Positions 18,230 to 26,337 of a stretch of DNA of 33,650 nt are shown here, in pieces. Numbering within the stretch: the first letter of the stretch is position 1; each line of letters starts with the position of its first letter. The notes under the pieces were generated by a model. It saw only the letters and a program-made list of their open reading frames with translations. It was not told where the DNA came from and did not search any database. This DNA comes from DASRDU01 sp035560235 (GTDB lineage: Bacteria > Acidobacteriota > Blastocatellia > RBC074): positions 1 to 33,650 of the forward strand of contig DATMAG010000103.1 of assembly GCA_035560235.1 (NCBI GenBank). The letters run 5' to 3'. A program made the position numbers and the translations under genes.

Positions 18230-19315
18230 TTCCTGTGCCTCAGCAATGACCTGACTGATCGAAGCGTCGCGCGCGGCGCGCAGGCGGTCGAATTCAGCGG
18301 CGACATCTTCATCGTGACTGGCAAGCTGATCGAGATCGGCCTGCGCGAAATCAATGACGCCCATTTCAGCGAAGCCTTTCTGAATGCGCGGCCCCCACAA
18401 ACCGATGTCCTTCACCGTTGGCACAATGCGCGTGAACAGCATGTTCTGATACTCTTTCATAAACGCCGAGTTCAGCACGTAATCAACGCAGGCCTTTGCG
18501 CCGAGGCCGAGGTGATCCCACACTTCCTCAAGCAGAAAGCGGTCGCGCATCAGGTAGCAGGCTTCAATCACAAACTCTTCGCGTTCGTCGCGTTCCTTCT
18601 CGCTCAGTTGCGGGTAATAATCGCGCAGCGCCAGGCGGCCAAAGGCGACGTGCCGCGCTTCGTCCTGCATGACGTAAGCATTGATGGCGCGACCGAGCGG
18701 ATCGGTCGCCAGATCGCGGATCGAATTGAAGGCCGCGAGCGCGAGGCCTTCGATAATCACCTGCATCGCCAGATAGGTCATATCCCAGCGCGCATCGCTG
18801 ATGCCCTGTTCGAGCAGCGTCTTGAGCTGAATGTTGATCGGGTAGGACATTCGCAGCTTTTCGTGCAGGAAGCGCGAGTAGACTTCGACGTGCCGTGCCT
18901 CATCAATCACCTGAGTCGCCGCGTAAAACTTGGAATCAATATCAGGCACGGTCTGCACGATTTTTGCCGTGCAGATCAGCGCGCCCTGTTCGCCGTGCAG
19001 AAACTGCGAGAAGCGCCACGCTTCGACGTGATAACGCACCCTGTTTTTCTCTTTGTCGTTGAGCTTTTCCCAGATGTCGGAGCCGTAAATCAGAATGAAT
19101 TTGTCGGGAAAGCCCATCGGGTTGTCGAAATCAACTTCGTGCGACCAGTCAATGCGGCTCGTGGCGTTCCACTGATTATTCTTGCCCTTTTCGTACAGCC
19201 TGAGCAGCTTGTCGCGGCCTTCGTCATATTCCCAGTTGAAGACAGTCGTCGCGCCGTGACCGGGGATGTGCCACTGAGTCTGTTCGACCGGCAGCGTGTA
19301 AGTGCGTGTACTCAT
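18221..19315 (-). CDS. Ferritin-like diiron oxidase/oxygenase (R2-like fold)
   Basis: A 364-aa helical protein carrying a full set of dimetal-carboxylate ligands: Glu109 (HGEQGA), Glu139-x-x-His142 (DEARHVEVY), Glu189 (IEGLAL) and Glu219-x-x-His222 (DEARHVAF). This is the pattern of ribonucleotide reductase R2, acyl-ACP desaturases and related O2-activating oxidases. It is not a standard NrdB, because no radical Tyr context or NrdA partner is seen. Desaturase, N-oxygenase or R2lox-like roles are possible. AGGAGCCGAAGCT precedes the ATG. Its stop codon lies in the 18200-18229 repeat arm, which may have trimmed or altered the C-terminus. Confidence 0.85.
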   Translation of the reverse strand: MSTRTYTLPVEQTQWHIPGHGATTVFNWEYDEGRDKLLRLYEKGKNNQWNATSRIDWSHEVDFDNPMGFPDKFILIYGSDIWEKLNDKEKNRVRYHVEAWRFSQFLHGEQGALICTAKIVQTVPDIDSKFYAATQVIDEARHVEVYSRFLHEKLRMSYPINIQLKTLLEQGISDARWDMTYLAMQVIIEGLALAAFNSIRDLATDPLGRAINAYVMQDEARHVAFGRLALRDYYPQLSEKERDEREEFVIEACYLMRDRFLLEEVWDHLGLGAKACVDYVLNSAFMKEYQNMLFTRIVPTVKDIGLWGPRIQKGFAEMGVIDFAQADLDQLASHDEDVAAEFDRLRAARDASISQVIAEAQEER

Positions 19316-19501
19316 AGCTTCGGCTCCTGGTTGATGTGTAATGGTTGTACAGTCACCAGTTCAGCGGGTTTTTGCTGAATGATGTTCAGGAAATTTCGAT
19401 AGCGACGCGCCTGATGAATCTGGCGTGTATCATCGCATCGTTCCAGTCATTTCGCCAGTTGTTGATTTGTTTCGGATAGAAAACTGGTTCCTGAAAGTCG
19501 C

Positions 19502-20242
19502 TCAGGTGAAGATGAATTTCACGCCCGCGATGATCAGCACGACGCCAAGCAGGCGGCGCACAGCGGCGCTGGCCAGACGCTTGCTGCCGTATTCAGCGCC
19601 GAACCAGCCGCCAATCAACGCCGCCGCCGCGAGAATCGGAATCTGTTTCGGCAGCAGGGCGACACCCGCGTACTGGCCGAGCAGCCCGGCCAGTGAATTG
19701 ACCAGAATGAACACGGCTGAAATTCCGGCGGTCTGCTTTGTTTCAGCCCAGCCCATAAAGATCAGCAGCGGACTCAGAAAGATTCCGCCGCCAACACCAG
19801 TCAGTCCTGACAGCAGCCCCAGCACCGCGCCGCATAATAGCGCCAGCCACAGCGGCGGCGGTTTGATTTCGGCTTCGGCCACGAACTGTACGCCGCGAAT
19901 CAGGCGGTAAGCCGCATAGATCAGCACCAGCCCGACAATCTGTTTGTAAATGTGGCCCGGCAACTGAATGCTGCCGCCGATGTAAGAGCAGGGAATCGAA
20001 GTCACTGCAAAGGGCCAGAAGATCGGCCACGAAAAACGCCCGGCGCGATAAAACTTGAAGGCCGCGATCGCGCCGACCAGCAGGTTCAGCGCGAGCGCCG
20101 TCGGCTTCATCACCGCTGGCGCAATGCCGAAGAGCGCCATCGCCGCCAGGTAACCCGAAGCCCCCGCGTGTCCGACCGACGAATAAAGAGCCGCCGCAAT
20201 CAGAATCAGCAGCGCCAGCAGCGCAACAGTCGTTGTATCCAA
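19502..20242 (-). CDS. TauE/SafE family membrane transporter (sulfite/anion exporter-like)
   Basis: A 246-aa protein with about eight hydrophobic helices in two related halves. Family marks are the N-terminal SSVGHAGASGYLAAMALFG and the second-half counterpart LSGLTGVGGGIFLSPLLIFMGW. TauE/SafE proteins move sulfite, sulfoacetate or other organic anions. GGAGGGGAG lies just before the ATG at 20242. It follows arsC by 20 bp on the same strand, so it is probably co-transcribed. In that setting it may export an oxyanion or thiol-related anion, but the substrate is inferred. The 186 bp downstream, up to the diiron gene, hold no feature I can support. Confidence 0.92.
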   Translation of the reverse strand: MDTTTVALLALLILIAAALYSSVGHAGASGYLAAMALFGIAPAVMKPTALALNLLVGAIAAFKFYRAGRFSWPIFWPFAVTSIPCSYIGGSIQLPGHIYKQIVGLVLIYAAYRLIRGVQFVAEAEIKPPPLWLALLCGAVLGLLSGLTGVGGGIFLSPLLIFMGWAETKQTAGISAVFILVNSLAGLLGQYAGVALLPKQIPILAAAALIGGWFGAEYGSKRLASAAVRRLLGVVLIIAGVKFIFT

Positions 20243-20262
20243 TCTCCCCTCCGTTCAATTCA

Positions 20263-20697
20263 TCACAGCTTTGATTCAGGTTGTGCGATGAAGCCTTTCA
20301 GCCAGGCGCGGATTTCATCGCGCACGCGGCGAAAGATCATCATTCGCGCTTCGTCATCACCGATGCCGGGCGCGGGCGGGTCTTCAAAGCTGTGATGAAT
20401 CATCCGGGTTTTACCGGGAAAGACGGGACAGACTTCCTTTGCGTGATCGCAGACGGTGATGACGTAATCGAACGTCTGCCCCGCAAATTCATCAACTGAT
20501 TTGGAGCGGTGGCCTGAAATGTCAATGCCGATTTCGCGCAGGGCGGCGATGGCTTCAGGCCGCACGAAACTGGCACGCGTGCCTGCGCTGTGGACTTCAA
20601 ACATTGCGCCGCCGTCGTGCCGCAGAAGGCCTTCGGCCATCTGACTGCGCGCGGAATTGCCGGTGCAGAGAATCAGGACTCGTGTTTTGTCTGGCAT
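20263..20697 (-). CDS. arsC: Arsenate reductase, thioredoxin-coupled (low-Mr phosphatase type)
   Basis: A 144-aa protein with the P-loop CTGNSAR (Cys11 to Arg17), the catalytic general acid in EDPPAP (Asp106), and the redox-relay cysteines Cys83 and Cys90 (VCDHAKEVC). These match the S. aureus-type ArsC that reduces arsenate to arsenite with thioredoxin. Start ATG 20697 is chosen because GGAGA lies upstream and the P-loop is then at the usual position. An upstream in-frame start would cross the hairpin at 20722-20751. It precedes the TauE-like gene. No arsB, acr3 or arsR is in the window. Confidence 0.92.
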   Translation of the reverse strand: MPDKTRVLILCTGNSARSQMAEGLLRHDGGAMFEVHSAGTRASFVRPEAIAALREIGIDISGHRSKSVDEFAGQTFDYVITVCDHAKEVCPVFPGKTRMIHHSFEDPPAPGIGDDEARMMIFRRVRDEIRAWLKGFIAQPESKL

Positions 20698-20715
20698 AGA
20701 CACATTCTCCGCAAA

Positions 20716-20751
20716 TGAAAACGGGCTGACAAGCGATGACCTGTCAGCCCG
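20716..20751 (-). terminator. Hairpin terminator or attenuator upstream of arsC
   Basis: A perfect 10-bp stem (20722-20731 with 20742-20751, CGGGCTGACA/TGTCAGCCCG) with a 10-nt loop is followed on the minus strand by TTTTCATTT. It lies between the small Cys protein gene and arsC, 24 nt upstream of the arsC ATG. Confidence 0.7.
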
Positions 20752-20790
20752 AAAATCTGTCTGCAAAATTGTCTGCCATTGAAGCGCAGC

Positions 20791-21000
20791 CTATCGTCTG
20801 GATGAGAAGATGCCCGACTGAAGCTGCTCCGGCGGAATCTGGCTGCGATACCAGCGCGCCGCTTCAGATTCGCTCAGGCACGCGCCCGCCTCGGCGCATT
20901 CCGCGCTGCAATAAACCTTCCAGTCGCGCCCGACCACACTTGACTCAAAGAGCAGATCAGCGGCGCAATAAGCGCATTCGTGTTCATCGTGTCTGGCCAT
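20791..21000 (-). CDS. Small Cys-rich zinc-finger protein (TRASH/metallothionein-like)
   Basis: A 69-aa protein from ATG 21000, 8 nt after GGAGG. It has Cys9-x2-Cys12 (ECAYC) and Cys31-x3-Cys35 (YCSAEC), with Cys41 nearby. This is a treble-clef pattern as in TRASH-type metal-sensing domains and bacterial metallothionein-like proteins. The segment KVYCSAECAEAG is close to the metallothionein YYCSxxCAxGH signature but lacks its final His. The C-terminal 28 residues are polar. It is upstream of arsC and the TauE-like gene on the same strand, separated by a hairpin. Metal or metalloid handling is therefore plausible but unproven. Confidence 0.72.
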   Translation of the reverse strand: MARHDEHECAYCAADLLFESSVVGRDWKVYCSAECAEAGACLSESEAARWYRSQIPPEQLQSGIFSSRR

Positions 21001-21192
21001 CAGATACACCTCCGATGAAAGCTCAACAGAGCGAAGCCCGCGCAGATTCCAGTCTTTCTGCCGGTTTCGGTCACTTTGCACCACCGGCGGCTCAATCACT
21101 GAGCAGCAGCCGGTGAAATGCAAGCATATTGCGCCAACATTCAGGCCGGGTTATGACAGTGTCAGAAAGCTGTTAATTCAGGAAATGAGGAT

Positions 21193-22611
21193 TTACTTTC
21201 TCGCTGCCTTCTGTTGCAGCACGTCGCGCCCTTCGGCAGTGGGCAGCGCCACTTTCATCAGCGCGGCCAGCGTTGGCGCGATGTCGCGCATGTCAATCTG
21301 CCCAAGATTTGAAGCGGCGGGGATGCCAGTGCCGCTGATAAAAAATGACGCCTCCATATCGCGATGGCCGGGCAGGTAGCCGTGCGTGCCGCCGGGTTTG
21401 CCGGTTCTGATGACTGCGCCGCTCAGGCTGCCGCCGACCCGGTAGCCCGGTTTCATCCCGACAATGAAAGCTGCATTCGGAAAACCACCAGACGCGCGCA
21501 CCGCGTCGCCTTCGACCACGCGATCAATGCCGCTCTCAGCGTCAGCCGCAAGTTTGGCGAGCAGTTCACGCACCTGCGTGCGCGCTTCTTCATCATTCGC
21601 GTCTTTGAGCAGAATCGCGGCTGAGCCGCTTGAACTCCAGGCATAGGCGCGCCACGATTTCAGCTTCTTCTGCTCATCGGTTTCAATCAGTCCGGCAGCG
21701 CCGAGCGCGGCATTCAGATGCAGTTCCTTATCCGTCAGAATGTGGCCGTGATCAGACACCACGCAGAAAACAAACCGTCCGTTGAAGGCCCGCTCCGCCG
21801 CTGCGCGCACTTCGCCCACCAGCCCGTCCAGCGCTTCCAGCGTCTCGAATGTCTCTTTCGTATACGGCCCGTAATCGTGCTGCTCTTCATCGAGCGCCGA
21901 CAGATAGCCGGTCAGAAAGTGCGGCTTCTTCTTTTCAATCATCCATGCAATGAACTTTGCGCGGCGCGTGTCGCCTTTCAAATCGTATTCATAGCCTGTC
22001 GGATAAGGGCCGCAATCCTTCTCGGCTTCGTCAAGCAGCCCTTTGGTCGAAAGCGCCCGCGACAGTTTGTGATCGTCCGGCGTTGAGGCGCGCCAGTATT
22101 GCACGATGTTGTATCTGATCTCTGCACCAACTGTCACCGGCCAGTCAATATTGGCTGTCACCAGACCCGCCTTGTTTGCGGCTTCCCAGAGCGTCGGCAC
22201 TTTGATGTCTTCGGCGTACCAGTTCCAGCCGCTCGCATTTTTGCTGAACGGATCAAGCGGCATGTTGGTCAGGATACCGTGCCTGGCCGGAGCGGCGCCC
22301 GTGACGAGCGTCGTGTGGCTCGGATAAGTCACCGTCGGCGTCACGCCCGTTACACCCGCAGCGTATGCGCCTTCTTTCATCAGTCGTCGCAGGTTCGGAA
22401 TCTTCAGACTGTGTTTGTCGGCCTCGGTGACGTAATCAGGCTTCAGCCCGTCAATCGAAAGCATAATGACGGGAATGCACGCTGTTTTCTGCAGCGCAGC
22501 GCGTCGCCGCGCCTGCACGGTTTGCGATGGCGTGATTGGAGTGAACAGCAGCAGAATTGAAGCCGTCAGGCAGACGGCGCGACGCAGCGTAATCGCGGGG
22601 CGTGATGACAT
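21193..22611 (-). CDS. Alkaline phosphatase-superfamily nucleotide pyrophosphatase/phosphodiesterase
   Basis: A 472-aa exported enzyme with an N-terminal signal peptide (CLTASILLLFTPIT). The catalytic core is of NPP type: SIDGLKPD (Asp54, metal), TYPSHTTLVTG (Thr95, nucleophile), DEEQHDYGP and SDHGH (metal ligands), and GTHGYLPGHRDMEASF. It should hydrolyse phosphodiester or pyrophosphate bonds of nucleotides or phospholipid head groups in the periplasm with two Zn2+. GCGAGGA lies upstream of the ATG. Its promoter region is occupied by the palindromic repeats at 22640-22827. The substrate is not determinable. Confidence 0.92.
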   Translation of the reverse strand: MSSRPAITLRRAVCLTASILLLFTPITPSQTVQARRRAALQKTACIPVIMLSIDGLKPDYVTEADKHSLKIPNLRRLMKEGAYAAGVTGVTPTVTYPSHTTLVTGAAPARHGILTNMPLDPFSKNASGWNWYAEDIKVPTLWEAANKAGLVTANIDWPVTVGAEIRYNIVQYWRASTPDDHKLSRALSTKGLLDEAEKDCGPYPTGYEYDLKGDTRRAKFIAWMIEKKKPHFLTGYLSALDEEQHDYGPYTKETFETLEALDGLVGEVRAAAERAFNGRFVFCVVSDHGHILTDKELHLNAALGAAGLIETDEQKKLKSWRAYAWSSSGSAAILLKDANDEEARTQVRELLAKLAADAESGIDRVVEGDAVRASGGFPNAAFIVGMKPGYRVGGSLSGAVIRTGKPGGTHGYLPGHRDMEASFFISGTGIPAASNLGQIDMRDIAPTLAALMKVALPTAEGRDVLQQKAARK

Positions 22612-22639
22612 CGGGTGAATTCCTCGCTTTCAGAAGATC

Positions 22640-22827
22640 AGAATGGAACGCGGATGACACAGAGGCCGCAGATCAGCGCGGATGATCTGTTTCGATCAGT
22701 CACATCCGTTTCATCCGTATTCTGTTTCGTTCAGTCAGGGATGGAACACGGATGACACGGATGCAACTGATTTACACGGATTGATCTGCCTTGATCCGTT
22801 GCATCGGTTTCATTCGCGTTCCATTCC
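22640..22827. repeat. Intergenic palindromic repeats (ACACGGATG 9-mer type)
   Basis: There are two adjacent imperfect palindromes. The clearer one has arms 22739-22767 and 22798-22827 (GGATGGAACACGGATG against its near inverse), with two direct ACACGGATG 9-mers at 22746-22763. The other, at about 22642-22725, uses related GGAACGCGGATGACAC and TCATCCGTATTC words. They fill the 224-bp gap between the M23 peptidase and the phosphatase. No gene is seen there. Confidence 0.75.
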
Positions 22828-22835
22828 TGATTGTT

Positions 22836-23699
22836 TCACTGAGGCAGCGCCAGCCTGAGCAGCGTTGCCGGATCAACATAAACTCCCTGCCAGCGCACGG
22901 CGAGATGCAGGTGCGGGCCGGTGGCGCGGCCTGTGCCGCCGCTCAGGCCGATCAGTTGTCCTTTGCTGACCGTGTCGCCTTCCTTCACCTTGAAGGCCGA
23001 CAGGTGCAGGTACAGCGACAGCAGCCCCTGACCGTGATCAATTACCAGAAAATTGCCTTCAAAGAAAAAGTCGCGCGCCAGAATTACCCTGCCGCCGCTG
23101 ATTGCCGTCACCGGCGTTCCGGTCGAAGCGCGAAAATCCAGGCCCTGATGCACGCTCTGCCGGACGCCATTGAAGGTGCGCTGTGAACCGAATCCGGCAG
23201 TCGCAGCGGTTCTGGTCGGCGCGGCAAAACGTCCTGACCAGAACTTTTCAGGCGAGGTTACATTGAAGGCATCGGTCTTGAGTTCCTTTTCCTTCTGAAT
23301 GCGCAGCAGCGTTTCCGCATCAGGCTCGGTATATTTTTTCGGCACGCTCAGCGCAGCCACGCGATAAGTGCCTTTCGCCACCGGAACGATTTCACCATAG
23401 ACCGTGCGCTGACCCTGCGGCGAAATGGCTTCAAGCGAAAGCTGATAACTGCCGGGCTTCACGTCAAGATCAATTCCCGCGAGGCCGTACCAGACGCTGC
23501 TTGCGCGATCAAAGCTGAACCAGACGGTTTTATCCATCCACCTGCCGCGCACCGAACTGAGGTTTGCGGGCAACCTGACGCGAAAGACGCACGGCGAGCC
23601 GTTAACAAGCGTCGCCGGTTCCCAGGTGACCAGATGGTTCTGACCGAAAGCATTCGAGGCGCAAAGAATCAGCAGAACGAGAATGAATGCAGACTTCAT
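22836..23699 (-). CDS. Secreted M23 family metallopeptidase
   Basis: A 287-aa protein with signal peptide MKSAFILVLLILCASNAFG. Residues 21-115 form beta-rich domains, and a linker follows. The LytM/lysostaphin domain covers about 165-285. Zn ligands are His184 and Asp188 (HQGLDF) and His265 (HLHL), with catalytic His232 (YLHL). All active-site residues are present, so it is probably an active peptidoglycan endopeptidase rather than an EnvC-like activator. Its ATG overlaps the pyrD stop (ATGA), so it is translated from the pyrimidine operon, an odd pairing of envelope and nucleotide functions. Confidence 0.94.
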   Translation of the reverse strand: MKSAFILVLLILCASNAFGQNHLVTWEPATLVNGSPCVFRVRLPANLSSVRGRWMDKTVWFSFDRASSVWYGLAGIDLDVKPGSYQLSLEAISPQGQRTVYGEIVPVAKGTYRVAALSVPKKYTEPDAETLLRIQKEKELKTDAFNVTSPEKFWSGRFAAPTRTAATAGFGSQRTFNGVRQSVHQGLDFRASTGTPVTAISGGRVILARDFFFEGNFLVIDHGQGLLSLYLHLSAFKVKEGDTVSKGQLIGLSGGTGRATGPHLHLAVRWQGVYVDPATLLRLALPQ

Positions 23700-24622
23700 A
23701 GCTGAACGGTTCCAACCAGGGCGCTGATGTTTTCGAGGCTGTGCTTTCGGCAGTAATCCGCGAGTCCGTCAATGATCTTCATCGAAGCCGAAGGATCGTA
23801 AAAATTCGCCGTGCCGACCTGAATGACGCTCGCTCCGGCGATGATGAATTCAAGCGCGTCTTCGGCTGTCGCAATGCCGCCGATGCCGATAATTGGAATG
23901 CTGACGGCGCGGCGGGTCTGAAAGACGCAGCGCACCGCAATTGGTTTGATCGCCGGGCCTGAAAGTCCGCCGGTGACATTGGCCAGGCGCGGGCGGCGCG
24001 TGTGAATGTCAATTGACATGCCGACTGCCGTGTTGATGACCGAGAGCGCATCGGCTCCGGCGGCTTCAACCGCGCGCGCGACTTCGGCAATGTCGGTGAC
24101 ATTCGGTGAGAGCTTGACGATAACCGGACGCGATGAAGCCTTCTTCACCGCTTCAGTCACCGCCGCTGCCTGGCGCGGATTGTTGGCAAACGATTCGCCG
24201 CCGGCCTTGACGTTCGGACAGGAGATGTTCAGTTCATAAGCGGCGATGCCCGATCCGGCTTCGAGAATTTCAATTGCTTCGATGTATTCGTCAATCGTGT
24301 AGCCGAAGACATTCGGAATGATCTGCGTTGTGTATTTCTTCAGTTCGGGCAACTTTTCATCAACGAACGTGCGCGCGCCGATGTTCTGCAACCCGATGGC
24401 ATTGAGCATTCCGCCGTGCGTCTCAACGATGCGCCACGGAGCATTGCCACGCATCGGCCTGGCTGAAAGACCTTTGGTGAAGATGCCGCCGAGTTTGTTC
24501 AGGTCAATCAGTTCTTTCAGATCAAGACCATAACCACACGTTCCGCTCGCGGTCGTGACGGGGTTGCTGAAGCGAATGCCTGCAACTTCGATTGATAACA
24601 GGTTGTTGATGTTTTCAGTCAT
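23696..24622 (-). CDS. pyrD: Dihydroorotate dehydrogenase, class 1B catalytic subunit
   Basis: A 308-aa FMN enzyme oxidising dihydroorotate to orotate. It shows the N-terminal GIRFSNPVTTASGTCGYG, FTKGLS (Lys50 region), and the class 1 catalytic Cys135 in NISCPNVKAGG (Ser in class 2). The phosphate-binding GIGGIATAEDALEFI is near the C-terminus. The class 1B assignment is supported by the pyrK gene 8 bp upstream, whose product carries electrons to NAD+. It overlaps the M23 gene downstream. Confidence 0.96.
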   Translation of the reverse strand: MTENINNLLSIEVAGIRFSNPVTTASGTCGYGLDLKELIDLNKLGGIFTKGLSARPMRGNAPWRIVETHGGMLNAIGLQNIGARTFVDEKLPELKKYTTQIIPNVFGYTIDEYIEAIEILEAGSGIAAYELNISCPNVKAGGESFANNPRQAAAVTEAVKKASSRPVIVKLSPNVTDIAEVARAVEAAGADALSVINTAVGMSIDIHTRRPRLANVTGGLSGPAIKPIAVRCVFQTRRAVSIPIIGIGGIATAEDALEFIIAGASVIQVGTANFYDPSASMKIIDGLADYCRKHSLENISALVGTVQL

Positions 24623-24630
24623 TGATGTTT

Positions 24631-25449
24631 TTACCAGTGCAGATGCTCGCTCCGGAAAACGGGGCCGTCGGTGCAGACTTTTTTGTAAATGAAACCTTCT
24701 GCCACATCAGCTTTGACCGCGACCGCGCAGCCGACGCAGATGCCGAAGCCGCAGGCCATCGGCGCTTCGAGCGACAGTTGCGCCGGGACTTTGTAATCAG
24801 CCGCAATCAGCGACACGCGATGCAGCATCGGGTCGGGGCCGCACGAAAAGATCAGCAGCGGTTTGCCGACATTTTCCTGCAGATGACGTTCAAGCGGCGC
24901 GGTAACGAAACCCTTTTCGCCGTGAGTGCCGTCAACAGTGGCGGTGATGACGTTGCCTGCGCCGAGCAGCGCGGTGAAATCATCCAGCCCGCACAGATCG
25001 TGGCGACTCGCTCCGCCGATGAACAGGCGCACGGGAATTTTCATCTGCAACAACTCTTCAGCCAGCATAAACAGGGCCGGTGAACCAGCGCCGCCTGCGA
25101 CAAGCAGGGCCTCACTTCCCATCGCCGCCGCCTTGTCATAGGTGTTGCCAAGCGCGCCCAGAAACTCGACCTCATCACCGCGCTCAAGCCGCGCGAGCGC
25201 CTGTGTGCCGCGACCGAGAATCTGATAGATGAACTCAACGCTCAGCCCGTCATCGCGGCGGTGACACTGATAAAAAGCCATCGCCCGCCGCAGCAGCGGT
25301 TCAATCACCGCGCGCGGTTTGAGCATGGCAAACTGTCCGGGCAGGACGGGAATATTTTGTTGAAGGCGCAGCCGCAGCCTGCCGTAACTTCGCGTGGAAG
25401 CCGAATGTGTCAGGTCATTGCGCTCGACGGTGGCGATGGTATCAATCAA
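24631..25449 (-). CDS. pyrK: Dihydroorotate dehydrogenase electron-transfer subunit
   Basis: A 272-aa iron-sulfur flavoprotein that links PyrD to NAD+. It has the FAD-binding region PLLRRAMAFY, the NAD-binding GGAGSPALFMLAEEL, FSCGPDPM, and a C-terminal [2Fe-2S] set at about Cys233, 238, 241 and 259 (CGFGICVGC, then KVCTDGP). No ATG exists at the N-terminus. TTG 25449 is chosen because GGAGAG lies 8 nt upstream and the protein then starts IDTIATVERND, close to the usual length. A TTG at 25521 would add an unrelated tail. The gene heads the pyrK-pyrD-M23 operon. Confidence 0.92.
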   Translation of the reverse strand: MIDTIATVERNDLTHSASTRSYGRLRLRLQQNIPVLPGQFAMLKPRAVIEPLLRRAMAFYQCHRRDDGLSVEFIYQILGRGTQALARLERGDEVEFLGALGNTYDKAAAMGSEALLVAGGAGSPALFMLAEELLQMKIPVRLFIGGASRHDLCGLDDFTALLGAGNVITATVDGTHGEKGFVTAPLERHLQENVGKPLLIFSCGPDPMLHRVSLIAADYKVPAQLSLEAPMACGFGICVGCAVAVKADVAEGFIYKKVCTDGPVFRSEHLHW

Positions 25450-25605
25450 GACAGGCTCTCCATTGAAATGAATCAGAAAGAGGTGAGCGGCAGTGTAACA
25501 AACCTCTTTCTGACGCGACAACCCAGGCGCAGGTTTACATCTCCTGACCGGTCACAGTATCCTGCGCGCCGGGCTCAAATTTTCTTCGGCATCAACTGAT
25601 CGGCC

Positions 25606-26034
25606 ATGAAACTCAAAAGAATACTGGTAGTGGTTGTTGTCCTGCTGGCACTGCTGATTGCTTCGGGCGTGATTGCCGGAATGATCTGGCCGCGCATCAA
25701 TGACGTGCAGACCGGAGAAACACCTGAATACCCTCGCCTGCAGCCGCAGCATTTCAAGGTTCCGGTCTACCAGGTCTTTGACGCCACGCTCGCCACCGCG
25801 CGCGATCTCGGCTGGCAGCAGATCGAGGAAGACCGGCCCAACGGCAAAATCTTTGCCGTAGACACGACGCGCATCTTTCGTTTTAAGGATGACATCACGA
25901 TCACCATTCAGTCCGACGGCGCAGGCGGCGCAATTGTCAACGTGCGTTCACATTCCCGCGTCGGCAAGGGCGATTTCGGCGCCAATGCCCGCCGCATCGA
26001 ACGCTTTCAGACAGAACTGGCGAGAAGACTGTGA
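25606..26034 (+). CDS. DUF1499 domain membrane-anchored protein
   Basis: A 142-aa protein with an N-terminal transmembrane segment (about 7-27) and a DUF1499 domain. The family signature is visible: VPVYQVFDATLATARDLGWQ, then ITITIQSDGAGGAIVNVRSHSRVGKGDFGANARRI. The function of DUF1499 is unknown. The domain probably faces the periplasm. It is divergent from pyrK and is followed at once by repeat arrays. No strong Shine-Dalgarno is seen before ATG 25606. Confidence 0.88.
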   Translation: MKLKRILVVVVVLLALLIASGVIAGMIWPRINDVQTGETPEYPRLQPQHFKVPVYQVFDATLATARDLGWQQIEEDRPNGKIFAVDTTRIFRFKDDITITIQSDGAGGAIVNVRSHSRVGKGDFGANARRIERFQTELARRL

Positions 26035-26036
26035 GA

Positions 26037-26121
26037 GTCCGTTGTCCATTGTCAGTTGGGTTCCTGTTAATAACTGAATCCTGCTCCGCTGACAACGGAC
26101 AATGGACAATGGACAACGGAC
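26037..26121. repeat. Inverted pair of ACAAYGG heptamer arrays
   Basis: 17-bp perfect inverted repeats at 26037-26053 and 26105-26121. The right array has four heptamers in phase (ACAACGG, ACAATGG, ACAATGG, ACAACGG; 26092-26119). It starts 3 nt after the DUF1499 stop. Confidence 0.9.
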
Positions 26122-26122
26122 A

Positions 26123-26239
26123 CAGGGTCAATTGATTGTCTCTCTGGAGCGCAGGCAGCCTGCCTGCAGGGCTTGCGGAAAAAAGCCCCTGGTCTCTGGC
26201 AGGCTGCCTGCGCTCCAGAGAGACAATCAATTGACCCTG
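26123..26239. repeat. 42-bp perfect palindrome arms upstream of pyrR
   Basis: Arms 26123-26164 and 26198-26239 are perfect 42-bp inverse repeats around a 33-nt centre that can itself pair (GGGCTT/AAGCCC). There is no T-run on either side. It could be an inserted REP- or MITE-like unit, or a structured leader element. Confidence 0.92.
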
Positions 26240-26242
26240 CAA

Positions 26243-26271
26243 CTGACAACTGACAACCACCGTGCTATATT
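26243..26271 (+). promoter_or_regulatory. Sigma70-type promoter of the pyrR operon
   Basis: CTGACA (26243-26248) and TATATT (26266-26271) are separated by 17 bp, both 5/6 matches. The -35 lies in a short ACTGACA heptamer repeat next to the palindrome. The predicted start is near 26278, about 60 nt before pyrR. Confidence 0.6.
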
Positions 26272-26337
26272 GCCTGCCTGCTTACCGCCTTTAGTCATTT
26301 TGTCATGCTCAAGCCGTGAAGAATCGAAGGAGCCGGA

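Noticed and set aside
26123..26239. Intrinsic terminator or Firmicutes-style pyr attenuator
   Set aside because: Neither strand has a T-run after the stem. The likely pyrR promoter lies downstream of it, so it would not be in the pyrR transcript.
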